A stretch of DNA of 64,000 bases from Streptomyces sp. M41(2017) (GTDB taxonomy: Bacteria; Actinomycetota; Actinomycetes; Streptomycetales; Streptomycetaceae): assembly GCF_002078175.1 (NCBI RefSeq), contig NZ_MWFK01000001.1, forward strand, positions 5,270,001 through 5,334,000, in the 5' to 3' direction. The translations under genes were made by a program, and so were the position numbers. Shown in pieces: positions 44,648 through 52,861 of the stretch (the stretch's first letter is position 1; every line of letters starts with the position of its first letter). The notes beneath the pieces are model-generated. The model had not been told where the DNA came from, searched no databases, and worked only from the letters and a program-made list of their open reading frames with translations.

Positions 44648-44720
44648 CCGGCGGCCTCCGGCCGTGACCCCGCGTGGCGCCGCCCCTCGGTGACGCCGGC
44701 CTCAGCGCAAGGAGACAGTC

Positions 44721-45875
44721 ATGACGACCACCCCCCACCACCCCATCGCCGTGATCGGCGCCGGACTCGGCGGCCTCATGCTGGCCCGTGTCCTGCACAG
44801 CAAGGGAGTCGAGGCCGCCGTGTACGACCTCGACGCCTCACCCACCGCCCGTCCCCAGGGCGGCATGCTCGACATGCACGAGGAGTCCGGACAGGCCGCG
44901 CTGCGTGCCGCGGGGCTCTACGACGCCTTCCGCGCCATCATCCACGCCGACGGTGAGGCCACCCGGATCATCGACAAGGACGGCACGCTCCTGCGCGAGG
45001 ATTCGGGCGAGGACGGGCAGCGCCCGGAGGTCTCCCGCGGCGCCCTGCGCGACGTCCTGCTCGGCTCGCTGCCCGAGGGCACCGTCCGCTGGGGCGCCAA
45101 GGCCACCGCCGTACGGACCCTCGTCGGAGGCCGTCACGAGGTGACGCTCGCCGACGGGAGCACCTTCACCGCCGACCTCCTGATCGGCGCCGACGGAGCG
45201 TGGTCCAGGGTGCGGCCGTTGCTCACCGACGCCACCCCGGCGTACACCGGACTGTCCTTCGTCGAGATGCACCTCGCGGACGCGGACACCCGGCACCCGA
45301 AGGGCGCGGGCGTGGTCGGCGGCGGTCTCCTGTTCGCGCTCGCGGACCGCAAGGGGTTCCTCGGCCACCGTGACCCGGACGGCTCGCTGCACGTCTACGC
45401 CGCTCTGCGGACCTCCGCGGACTGGGCGGTCTCCGGCCCCGTCGACTTCTCCGACACCGAGGCGGCGAAGCGGGGCGTGCTGGAGTACTTCGAGGGCTGG
45501 GACGACAGTCTGCGCTCCCTGGTCGCCGAGGCGGACGGCGCGCTCGTCGCCCGGCCGATCCACGCGCTGCCGGTCGACGTGCGCTGGGACCGTGTCCCCG
45601 GGGTCACGCTTCTCGGGGACGCCGCCCACCTGATGTCCCCGTTCGCCGGCGAGGGCGCCAACCTCGCGATGCTCGACGGCGCCGAACTCGCCCTGGCCCT
45701 CGCCGCCCACCCGGACGACACCGAGAAGGCCCTGACCGTCTACGAGGAGGCGCTGTTCCCGCGTTCGGAGCGGGCGGCGGCCGAGTCGGCGGCGAACCTG
45801 GAGGTCTGCTTCGGCCCGGGCACCCCGCAGAGCCTGCTCGACCTCATGGACTCCTACGGTCCCGACGCGGACTGA
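44721..45875 (+). CDS. TetX-like FAD-dependent monooxygenase
   Basis: A 384-residue class A flavin monooxygenase. FAD motif VIGAGLGGLML at residues 11-21; then GGMLDMHEESGQAALRAAG, PEVSRGALRDVLL and LLGDAAHLMSPFAGEGANLAMLDG. These match, piece by piece, the TetX tetracycline-degrading enzymes (GGTLDLHxxSGQ, PEINRNDLR, GDAAHLMPPFAGQG). The family also contains many enzymes that hydroxylate other aromatic natural products. The adjacent TetR repressor with a strong operator suggests induction by the substrate. Hydroxylation of a tetracycline or of an aromatic metabolite is therefore inferred, not shown. AGGAGACAGTC precedes the ATG. Confidence 0.88.
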   Translation: MTTTPHHPIAVIGAGLGGLMLARVLHSKGVEAAVYDLDASPTARPQGGMLDMHEESGQAALRAAGLYDAFRAIIHADGEATRIIDKDGTLLREDSGEDGQRPEVSRGALRDVLLGSLPEGTVRWGAKATAVRTLVGGRHEVTLADGSTFTADLLIGADGAWSRVRPLLTDATPAYTGLSFVEMHLADADTRHPKGAGVVGGGLLFALADRKGFLGHRDPDGSLHVYAALRTSADWAVSGPVDFSDTEAAKRGVLEYFEGWDDSLRSLVAEADGALVARPIHALPVDVRWDRVPGVTLLGDAAHLMSPFAGEGANLAMLDGAELALALAAHPDDTEKALTVYEEALFPRSERAAAESAANLEVCFGPGTPQSLLDLMDSYGPDAD

Positions 45876-45980
45876 CGTACGCGGCGCGGCGGGTGACGGG
45901 CCGCCATTCCTGCGGGCACGGCAACTCATCGCCCCGCGACCGCGGTCCCGCGACTCGCCCCCGGGCCGGCCGAGACGAGC

Positions 45981-46017
45981 GCACGGCCGCACGGGAGTCC
46001 CTCCCGTGCGGCCGTGC
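45981..46017. terminator. Perfect hairpin between convergent genes
   Basis: Arms GCACGGCCGCACGGGA (45981-45996) and TCCCGTGCGGCCGTGC (46002-46017) are a perfect 16-base stem with a 5-base loop. It separates the monooxygenase gene from the minus-strand HTH gene. Confidence 0.85.
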
Positions 46018-46025
46018 GCGCCGGT

Positions 46026-47054
46026 TCAGTCCCGGGCCGCCGCCCCGCGCAGCGCCGTGATGGCGGTGCCGATCGCCTCCTGGAGTTCCTCCAGCCGCTG
46101 CACCATGTCGTCCTCGTAGATGTCGTCGGCGTCGTCGAAGGTCAGTTCCTCGAAGACCTTCGTCGCCTTCTGCAGGCTGTTGTAGAACTTCGTCCGCCGC
46201 TCCTGGACGCGCAGTTCGGGGTCGGCCTCCACCGTCTCGACGACCAGGTTCTTCATCGTGTCGTACGCCTCCGACGCCCACTCGCCCGAGTCCTCGCCCT
46301 CGTCGAGCTCGTCGAGGAGGGACAGGTGGCGTTCGGCCTCGGAGCGCAGTTCCGCCGGGGCGTCGAGCGTCTGCCCGGCCGCCGTCCTGATCTGCCCCTT
46401 CTCCGCGATCTGGCGCACATAGCCGATGCGGTCGGCGGCCCTGTTCTCGGTGGCGACCGCCTTCTTCAGCTCGTCCGTGCGGGCGATGTCACGGGCCAGC
46501 TCGGTCTGGAGGGCGGGGTCCTCCTTCACCCGGTCCAGGAGCGCGGCCCGGGCCGCCTGGGCCGTCGACGGATCGGCGAGGATCGCCGCGCGCAGCGCGG
46601 TCGGGTTCTCCGCCACCTCCAGCGCCTTGGTCGGACGGATGCCCTCGGCCTCCGCGGCCTCGGCGATCGCGGTGCCCCGCTCGGAGGCGGCACTGGAGCG
46701 GGACACGTAGTACGAGGACCAGACCTCGGCGTCCGGCAGCTCGATGTCCTCACCCGGCAGCAGGATCTCGAAGTGCGGCACCAGACCGTCGTCGGCGGCC
46801 CTGTCCCACGCCTTGTAGTAGCGCATGACCCGCTCCGGGGAGCATCCGGCGAGTTCGGCGAAGTCCTTCGCGGACACCTTGGGCGTCTCGTCGGCCGACT
46901 GGCCGCCGGGGCGGACGCTGCGCGCGACCTTGAGCCCGAAGGCCCAGCCGCCGGTCCGCGCGTAGGCGCCGAAGTCGCGGGCGTCCCGCTCGACGGGGTT
47001 CGGAACCTCGGGGCGCACGACGAAGTCTTCGGTCGAGGCGATGGCAACGGTCAC
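46026..47054 (-). CDS. Conserved HTH-containing protein of unknown function
   Basis: A 342-residue soluble protein, Glu/Asp/Ala rich. Residues about 60-95 (VSAKDFAELAGCSPERVMRYYKAWD) look like a helix-turn-helix. The remainder is mostly helical and may be coiled coil (KVFEELTFDDADDIYEDDM near the end). It could be a DNA-binding protein or structural nucleoid factor, but I cannot name the family. The GTG at 47054 has GGAGAG before it. It is divergent from the graspetide precursor; the shared 252-base region contains CCAAG repeats. A regulatory link is possible only by position. Confidence 0.65.
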   Translation of the reverse strand: MTVAIASTEDFVVRPEVPNPVERDARDFGAYARTGGWAFGLKVARSVRPGGQSADETPKVSAKDFAELAGCSPERVMRYYKAWDRAADDGLVPHFEILLPGEDIELPDAEVWSSYYVSRSSAASERGTAIAEAAEAEGIRPTKALEVAENPTALRAAILADPSTAQAARAALLDRVKEDPALQTELARDIARTDELKKAVATENRAADRIGYVRQIAEKGQIRTAAGQTLDAPAELRSEAERHLSLLDELDEGEDSGEWASEAYDTMKNLVVETVEADPELRVQERRTKFYNSLQKATKVFEELTFDDADDIYEDDMVQRLEELQEAIGTAITALRGAAARD

Positions 47055-47306
47055 CGGGAACTCTCCTGGGATGGTGGGGCGTTGATGTCACGGAGAATGA
47101 AGCATTGGCCCAAGCTCTGCGTGAAAACCAAGTAACCACGCGTGGAGCGGAACCAAGCGGACACCCAAGTAAATCCGAAACAAGTAAGCCAGAAACGACG
47201 CGATGTGATGGCCTTCACCCCGATGTGGCGGAAAGTGATGAATTCCTTACGGCCGTGTCACGTACGGGTGGGTGCCGACCATCGTACGACCGCGGGAGGA
47301 TTTTTC
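47055..47306. promoter_or_regulatory. Divergent intergenic region with CCAAG/ACAAG repeats
   Basis: Lies between the HTH gene and the graspetide precursor. CCAAG occurs at 47111, 47129, 47154 and 47166 and ACAAG at 47181; three copies continue to CAAGTAA. Two CGTACG hexamers (47261 and 47283) are 22 bases apart nearer the precursor. The region probably carries both promoters; exact elements are not assigned. Confidence 0.4.
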
Positions 47307-47498
47307 GTGCGACCGTTCACTCTCAACTACGCCCTGCCCTCAGGGCAGTCGGCCGCAATACCCCCGTACCACTTCGATACGGCCCTGCAACTGAACGTGC
47401 TGCCCGACGGCCGCCCGGCCGTCACCGATCGCGCGCTGCTGCTGGCGACCGGCACCACGACGTCGACGGCCGGTTCCCAGACGCACTTCGACGACTGA
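47307..47498 (+). CDS. Graspetide precursor peptide (ATP-grasp-modified RiPP)
   Basis: A 63-residue peptide starting at a GTG with GGAGG 7 bases upstream. The leader contains the family-like pattern RPFTLNYA, PPYHFDTALQLNVLPDGRPA at residues 19-38. The C-terminal core (about 46-63) is TGTTTSTAGSQTHFDD: many Thr/Ser that can act as ester donors and two terminal Asp residues (62, 63) as acceptors. The ATP-grasp ligase gene starts 13 bases after its stop. This matches the SAV_5884-type graspetide systems. A longer frame opens at 47142 but has no ribosome site. The product is probably a small macrocycle with side-chain ester links; its ring pattern cannot be read. Confidence 0.78.
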   Translation: MRPFTLNYALPSGQSAAIPPYHFDTALQLNVLPDGRPAVTDRALLLATGTTTSTAGSQTHFDD

Positions 47499-47511
47499 CG
47501 GAAACGCGCGC

Positions 47512-48468
47512 ATGACGGTTCTCATTCTCACGGCCGAGCAGGACGTCACCGCCGACATGGTGGTGGCCAAACTGCATGAGCGGGGCGTGCCCATGGTGCG
47601 CCTCGACCCTGCCGACCTGCCCGGCAAGGCGGTGCTCTCCGCCGACTACGCCCACGGTGACTTCGACGGCTACCTGTCGGTCAACGGCCATGTGCTCAGC
47701 ATGGGAGGCCTGCGCTCCGTGTGGGTGCGCAGGCCGGGCGAGCCGGCGGCGCACGCCGCCGAACCCTCCGCGTGGCTCACCGCCGAGACGCGGCAGGCCC
47801 TGTTCGGCATGCTCTACTCCGCTTCGACCCGCTGGATGAACCACCCGCGCCGTGCCGAACAGGCGCGGCACAAGCCGTGGCAGCTGCGGGTGGCGCACAG
47901 CAGCGGATTCGCGGTGCCGCCCACGGTCATCACGACCGCTCCCCGGGTGGCGCAGCAGTTCGTCCAGGAGTACCGGGACGTCGTGGTGAAGTCCGCCTCG
48001 GGGCCGCCGCCCGGCGAACCCCGGGTGGCCCTGCCGACCACGCTCGTCGGACCGGACACGGACTTCTCCGGCGTCGCGGCCGGTCCCGCGCTGCTCCAGC
48101 GCTACATCCCCAAGCGGGCCGACATCCGGCTCACCGCGATCGGCAACCGGATGTTCGCGGCCCGCAAGGCCGCCGAGCCCGGTCAGGTGGACGGCCGGTT
48201 CGGCGAGACGGAGAACGGCTGGGAGCCGCTGGCGGCGGTGCCCGAGCGCATCGGGCGCGCGGTCCACGACTACCTCGTCTTCACCGGACTCGCCTACGCG
48301 GCCTTCGACTTCGCCGAGGACGCGGACGGCGTGTGGTGGTTCCTGGAGTGCAACCAGGGCGGTCAGTTCGGGTTCGTCGAACTGGAGACCGGTCAGCCCA
48401 TCGCGGAGGAGGTCGCCCTGTGGCTGGCGCTGCGAAGACCCGGCTTCCGGATTCCGGAAGGACATTGA
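47512..48468 (+). CDS. ATP-grasp ribosomal peptide maturase (SAV_5884 type)
   Basis: A 318-residue enzyme of the ATP-grasp peptide-ligase group. The N-terminal domain reads MTVLILTAEQDVTADMVVAKL and SVWVRRPGEPA; the ATP-grasp domain has the nucleotide Lys in DVVVKSASG, LLQRYIPKRADIRLTAIGNR, and the metal-binding end WFLECNQGGQFGFVE. Enzymes of this family activate acidic side chains with ATP and join them to hydroxyl or amine side chains of a precursor. The precursor gene lies immediately upstream. The PIMT-like methyltransferase found in many such clusters is not in this window; the next gene is convergent. Confidence 0.88.
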   Translation: MTVLILTAEQDVTADMVVAKLHERGVPMVRLDPADLPGKAVLSADYAHGDFDGYLSVNGHVLSMGGLRSVWVRRPGEPAAHAAEPSAWLTAETRQALFGMLYSASTRWMNHPRRAEQARHKPWQLRVAHSSGFAVPPTVITTAPRVAQQFVQEYRDVVVKSASGPPPGEPRVALPTTLVGPDTDFSGVAAGPALLQRYIPKRADIRLTAIGNRMFAARKAAEPGQVDGRFGETENGWEPLAAVPERIGRAVHDYLVFTGLAYAAFDFAEDADGVWWFLECNQGGQFGFVELETGQPIAEEVALWLALRRPGFRIPEGH

Positions 48469-48490
48469 CGTGAACCCCTGATGACGTGAC

Positions 48491-50185
48491 TCAGCCCACC
48501 GGGGGCCGGAAGGACGCGAGCACGGCGTCCAGGGCCCGCCGGTCCGTTGTCGTGCCCCGGTCCACCGCGGGGGTCGTCCAGCGCAGCGAGAAGCCCCGGT
48601 GACCGCCGACGAGGAATCCCCGCCCGAACGTACGCAGCCGCTCCTTCCCGGAACCCGAGAACCACTCCATGTCGGCGCCCTTCATGCCGCGGTAGGTCAC
48701 GGCCCGGATGGCGCCCACCCGCCGGTATCCGGCGGTGTCGGCGCGCAGCGCGGGCTCCAGGTCGCTCCACACGGCGACCGGATCCGGCCCGAGCTGTGTG
48801 CTGTACGTGACGGCCAGGGTGCGCGGGTCGCCGCTCGCGCCGAAGGTGACCCGGTACGAGAGATCGTCCGACGCCTGCGTGTCCACGGGCTTCCACGCTC
48901 GCGGAAGGGCGACGGAGAAGCCCTGGGCCGCCCGATAGGTGACGAAACCGTCCGGCAGGTTCCCGCCGGCGCCGCCGGACGGCGACGGCGAGCCCGAAGG
49001 AGTGCGGCCGGAGGGTGCGACGGGGGCCGTGGGGACCGGACCCGGCGGCAGCACGCCGGCGGACCGCGACGGCGCGGACGTGGCGGCGGACGCGCCGGTC
49101 TTGTCCCCGCCCGGCAGGCCGCCCGTCACCGCGAGGACCGCGAGGACCGCGACCGTGGCGACGAGCGCGCCGCCGAGCAGCACGGGCCGGCCGGTGAGCC
49201 GCCCTCCCGGCGCGTGTCCCTCGGGACGCGCACCCGCCTGCCGTTCCGTGACGTCGGTGCCGGGACCGAGGAACCCGTTGGGCTGCCCGGGCGCTTCGGC
49301 CTCCTCGAGGTCCTGCCGGAGAATGCGGGTCAAGGACTCGCGCACGACGGTTTCCGGAATCCGTTCCGCTGGGTCCCAGCGCAGCAGGCCCTGGACGGCC
49401 GGCGCGAGCGGTCCGGCGCGCAGCGGTGCCCTGATCGGCAGCCGGTCGACCGCCCGGAGCGTCGCGTCGAGCCTGCCCCGGTCCCGGACGGCGGGCCGTC
49501 CCTCGGTCATCGCGTACATCAGGGCGCCCAGCGCCCACAGGTCGGCCGCCGCTGCGCCGCCCTCACCGCGGGCCTGTTCGGGAGAGGCGTACGCGGGAGC
49601 CGTGAGGCGCGGGGCGTCCTTCGACTCCGCCTGGCCGAAGCCGGTCACCGTGACCGTGCCGAACTCGTCCGTCCAGACCTGTCCCGGACCGAGCTCCCCG
49701 TGCGGCAGTCCCTCGGCGTGGGCGGCGGCGAGGACGTCGAGGACACCGAGTCCGACGCGGGCCGCCCGGACGTGCCCGACGGGGCCGCCCGAGAGGAGAT
49801 CGGTCAGCGGGGTGCCGGGGGGCCGCTCCGTGACCGTCCACACGGAACCGGGCTCCTCGATCACGTCGAGGACGGCGGCCACCCGGCCGGGGCAGGCCGC
49901 CCCGAGGACCCGGGCCGCCCGCAGGATGCGGTCGGCGGCCCGCCCTTCGGTCTCCCCGCGTAGAGCGTCCCCGGACGCCGACGCCTCGCTTCCCGCGGCG
50001 GACGCCTCGGCCGCCGCGGCCGGAGCCGCCACGCGCGACCGGGTCAGGACGACCGGCCGGCGCAGGGCGGAGTCCTGGCCGAGCCAGCAGGTCCGGCCCT
50101 CCTCGCGCAGGACGACGTCGAGCAGCAGGTATCTCCCGGCGACCAGCTCGCCCACTGAGTCGTGCACCGTGACCACCATCGCCAT
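48491..50185 (-). CDS. Membrane-anchored pseudokinase (Ser/Thr kinase fold)
   Basis: A 564-residue protein. Residues about 13-275 follow a protein kinase fold (GRYLLLDVVLREEG, PAYASPEQARG, DLWALGALMYAMTEGRPAV). The catalytic elements are lost: HGELGPGQV stands where HRDLKPxNV is expected, TGFGQAE where DFG should be, and no VAIK-type Lys is seen. One transmembrane helix at about 337-360 is followed by a Pro/Ser-rich stretch and an extracellular beta domain of about 150 residues (GFSVALPRAWKPVD...). It may bind nucleotide or act as a scaffold. Start at 50185 has AACGAGGG nearby. It ends 22 bases from the convergent ligase gene. Confidence 0.82.
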   Translation of the reverse strand: MAMVVTVHDSVGELVAGRYLLLDVVLREEGRTCWLGQDSALRRPVVLTRSRVAAPAAAAEASAAGSEASASGDALRGETEGRAADRILRAARVLGAACPGRVAAVLDVIEEPGSVWTVTERPPGTPLTDLLSGGPVGHVRAARVGLGVLDVLAAAHAEGLPHGELGPGQVWTDEFGTVTVTGFGQAESKDAPRLTAPAYASPEQARGEGGAAAADLWALGALMYAMTEGRPAVRDRGRLDATLRAVDRLPIRAPLRAGPLAPAVQGLLRWDPAERIPETVVRESLTRILRQDLEEAEAPGQPNGFLGPGTDVTERQAGARPEGHAPGGRLTGRPVLLGGALVATVAVLAVLAVTGGLPGGDKTGASAATSAPSRSAGVLPPGPVPTAPVAPSGRTPSGSPSPSGGAGGNLPDGFVTYRAAQGFSVALPRAWKPVDTQASDDLSYRVTFGASGDPRTLAVTYSTQLGPDPVAVWSDLEPALRADTAGYRRVGAIRAVTYRGMKGADMEWFSGSGKERLRTFGRGFLVGGHRGFSLRWTTPAVDRGTTTDRRALDAVLASFRPPVG

Positions 50186-50507
50186 CCCTCGTTGCTCACC
50201 CGGCCCCCACCTTTCCCGGAAGTACGCGAGAGGTGACGAAGAGTGTTCAACGCGGAGCGCGCCGAGATGCCTGTCTTTTCGTGGCATCTCCGAAGTCGCG
50301 TGCACGTACGAACAGTTCAGGCCGCGGTTCGGGGACCGCCCGCCGCGCGATCCGCGGGTTCGTACGGGAGCACGCGAAGGCCTTCGTGCCGGCCGGCCAT
50401 GGACACGCGTGGGACGCCCCGGAAAGATGCCATCTGCACACAGTGCCTCCTCTGAAGCACCGTGCCGCGCAGCCGTCCACCGCCCGAGCCGCCCGGAGGC
50501 CGTCCGT
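50186..50507. other. Intergenic region between divergent pseudokinase and serine hydrolase genes
   Basis: About 320 bases with small open frames but no convincing gene. It must hold the promoters of both flanking genes. No clear repeat or operator was found. Confidence 0.4.
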
Positions 50508-51956
50508 ATGAGTGCCCGTCCGCTGCCCGTCAGCACGCCCGCCGAGCAGGGAGTCGACGCCGCCGGGATCACCGCGTTCCTCGACGCCGTGGAGTCCGCC
50601 CCGGACATCGAGCCGCACAGCCTGATGATCCTGCGCCACGGGCACCTCGTCGCCTCCGGCTGGTGGGCCCCGTACACACCCGAGCGCCTGCAACTGCTCT
50701 ACTCGCTCAGCAAGAGCTTCACGTCCACGGCGGCCGGACTCGCCTCCGCCGAGGGCCTGTTGGACCTCGACGAGCCGGTGCTCTCCTACTTCCCCGAGTT
50801 CGACGCGGACATCACCGATCCCCGCAGCCGTGCCCTGCTCGTCCGGCACGTCGCCGCCATGGCCTCCGGGCATCTCGTCGACACCTGGGGCGACGCGGTC
50901 CTGCTCGACCCGAAGGAGACCGTCCGGGGCTTCCTGCTGATCCCGCCGGACCGCGAACCGGGGACGGTGTTCGCCTACAACCAGTCCGCCACCTACGCAC
51001 TCGCGAGCATCGTCCAGAAGGTGACCGGCCAGACGCTGACCGGCTGGCTGCGGACGCGGCTGTTCGACCCGCTGGGCATCGGCGAGACGGCCTGGACGCG
51101 GAACAGGGCGGGCCGGGAGATCGGCTTCAGCGGGATGCACGCGGCGACCGACGCGGTCGCCCGGCTCGGACAGCTGTATCTCGGCCGAGGCGTCTGGGAG
51201 GGGCGGCGGATCCTGCCCGCCTCGTGGATCACCGAGGCGACCCGCGCACACGTCTCCACCGCGGACGGCAGCCCCGAGGGCGCCCGCTCGGACTGGCAGC
51301 AGGGGTACGGGCTCCAGTTCTGGCGGTCGCGGCACGGCTACCGGGGCGACGGCGCGTACGGGCAGTTCTGCGTCGTCCTGCCCGAGCACGACGCGGTGAT
51401 CGCCACGACCGCGGCGACCGAGCAGCTGCAGGAGCTGCTGAACCTGATGTGGCGGCATCTGCTGCCCGCCTTCGGACCGGCGCCGCTGCCGGCCCAGGAC
51501 CACGGCGGAGCCGACGAGGCTCTGGGGCGGCGCCTCGCCCGGCTCGCCCTCCCGGCGGTCGCCGCGACCCCCGAACCGGCCGGACGGACCCACGGGTGGT
51601 CGGACACGGCCTTCACTCCGGCGGGCGGACACTGCGACGCGGTGCCGACCCTCACGCGGGTGCTCGTGGCCGACGGCGACCAGGGGCGGCGCGTCACGCT
51701 CGTGGAGGGCGACACGCGGCTCGACCTGCGGCTGGGAACCGGCTGGACCCTCGACGAGGGGCCGGCGCCCACGGCGGTCAGCGGCGGCTGGACCGACCCG
51801 GACACCCTGAGCGTCGACGTGCTGTTCGTGGAGACCCCGCACCGCCTCACCGTGACCTGCTCGCTCCCCGACGGGACGTTCACCGCGCGCTGGCACACCG
51901 CCCCGCTGCACGCGCGTTCCCTGCACTCTCTGCGAGCACCCTCGTACCCGGCGTGA
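50508..51956 (+). CDS. Class C beta-lactamase-fold serine hydrolase (cytoplasmic)
   Basis: A 482-residue protein with no signal peptide. The Ser-X-X-Lys motif is YSLSKSF at about residue 65, the Tyr motif is AYNQSATYA, and YRGDGAYGQFCVVLP lies where the third motif is expected. The first 310 residues are the catalytic domain; the last 130 form a beta-rich extra domain. Such proteins are esterases, peptidases or amidases of unknown target. GGAGG precedes the ATG at 50508. Not a resistance beta-lactamase judging by lack of export. Confidence 0.85.
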   Translation: MSARPLPVSTPAEQGVDAAGITAFLDAVESAPDIEPHSLMILRHGHLVASGWWAPYTPERLQLLYSLSKSFTSTAAGLASAEGLLDLDEPVLSYFPEFDADITDPRSRALLVRHVAAMASGHLVDTWGDAVLLDPKETVRGFLLIPPDREPGTVFAYNQSATYALASIVQKVTGQTLTGWLRTRLFDPLGIGETAWTRNRAGREIGFSGMHAATDAVARLGQLYLGRGVWEGRRILPASWITEATRAHVSTADGSPEGARSDWQQGYGLQFWRSRHGYRGDGAYGQFCVVLPEHDAVIATTAATEQLQELLNLMWRHLLPAFGPAPLPAQDHGGADEALGRRLARLALPAVAATPEPAGRTHGWSDTAFTPAGGHCDAVPTLTRVLVADGDQGRRVTLVEGDTRLDLRLGTGWTLDEGPAPTAVSGGWTDPDTLSVDVLFVETPHRLTVTCSLPDGTFTARWHTAPLHARSLHSLRAPSYPA

Positions 51957-52113
51957 ACCGGCCATAGCGGAACGCCATGCCGCGCCACCCCTTCCGCCAC
52001 AGGGCGAAGTCCACCACCATGCATATGCCGAGGGACTGAGGCACGACCGCGGGCCCCCGGTCCGTGCCCGACTCCGCGTCCGCAGGACGGAGCGGACGAC
52101 CCCGGGGTGAGCC

Positions 52114-52599
52114 ATGACGAACGCGACGTGGACCCAGAGTGTGGAGTGGCTCGCCGCCGCCGCGACGGACCCGAAGGTGTGCAAACGGGAATGGGACCGG
52201 GGGAGCGGCGGTGTGCTCCTGGAGGCGGGGCGCTACTGGGACGTGCTCAGCGTCCCCGAGCCGTTGGGCCTGATCGCCCTCGACATCCTCTGGTGCGATC
52301 CGGCCATGCCCCCGGGCCCCACCCTGCTCGACGCCGCGGCCCACCGTGTCGGCTTCTTCCTGCCGCCCGACCCGGCCAGCAGGTGGGTGGGCGCGGGGCT
52401 CCGTCACCTCGGCAGGGGGTCCTGGGTGGCCGTACCGCCGCCCTACCGGTCCGCCGGGTCGCTGGAGTGGGTCATTCCGCCGGACGGAACCGGCGCTCTT
52501 CATCCCGCCCTGCCCCTGGAACTCGCGCTGCGCCAGGCCAACGGCACCCTCGCCGTGCTGCCGCCCCGACCCGGCTCCGGCCGCTATCCGGCTCCGTAG
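52114..52599 (+). CDS. Conserved streptomycete protein, possibly Prim-Pol-like
   Basis: A 161-residue soluble protein (WTQSVEWLAAAATDPKVCK, GRYWDVLSVPEPLGLIALDILW, GFFLPPDP, SWVAVPPPYRSAGSLEWVIPP). It recalls the N-terminal part of bifunctional DNA primase/polymerase proteins in actinobacteria, but no catalytic Asp triad was identified. The function is therefore open. It overlaps the end of the small convergent gene at 52584 by 16 bases. Confidence 0.65.
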   Translation: MTNATWTQSVEWLAAAATDPKVCKREWDRGSGGVLLEAGRYWDVLSVPEPLGLIALDILWCDPAMPPGPTLLDAAAHRVGFFLPPDPASRWVGAGLRHLGRGSWVAVPPPYRSAGSLEWVIPPDGTGALHPALPLELALRQANGTLAVLPPRPGSGRYPAP

Positions 52600-52799
52600 A
52601 AGTGCGCCTGACCGCCACGCCACTTGACCCACGCCGGATCGTCCAGCAGATCCTCGGCGTCCGGCAGTCCGGCCCGGCCGAGGAATTCCAGCAGATCCTC
52701 GTCGGAGAACGCCACGCCGAGGCTCTCGCCACGCGCGGTCACCTGGCGGCCGCTGGTGTTCAGGGCCGGATGCACGACCAAAGGAGCCCGTCCGGACAT
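52584..52799 (-). CDS. Small conserved hypothetical protein (71 aa)
   Basis: A short soluble protein (MSGRAPLVVHPALNTSGRQV, GESLGVAFSDEDLLEFLGRA, DPAWVKWRGGQAHFYGAG). It looks like a small family known only as hypothetical in Streptomyces. Its end overlaps the convergent gene by 16 bases. The ATG at 52799 is preferred; the frame extends much further upstream without a site. Function unknown. Confidence 0.6.
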   Translation of the reverse strand: MSGRAPLVVHPALNTSGRQVTARGESLGVAFSDEDLLEFLGRAGLPDAEDLLDDPAWVKWRGGQAHFYGAG

Positions 52800-52861
52800 G
52801 TCTCCAGGATCGTCCTCCCCGGCGCGTCGCGCATCCGGACGGGCGAAACCGGCCGCGGGAC

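Noticed and set aside
47142..47306. Longer version of the graspetide precursor
   Set aside because: The N-terminal extra part lacks a ribosome site and falls in the repeat-rich promoter; the GTG at 47307 has GGAGG at 7 bases.
50243..50511. Two small frames in the gap between pseudokinase and hydrolase genes
   Set aside because: No ribosome site, Arg/Pro-rich composition, and overlap with each other in different frames.
50508..51956. Beta-lactamase resistance gene
   Set aside because: The fold is class C-like, but the protein has no signal peptide and carries an extra C-terminal domain, so an esterase or peptidase is more likely.
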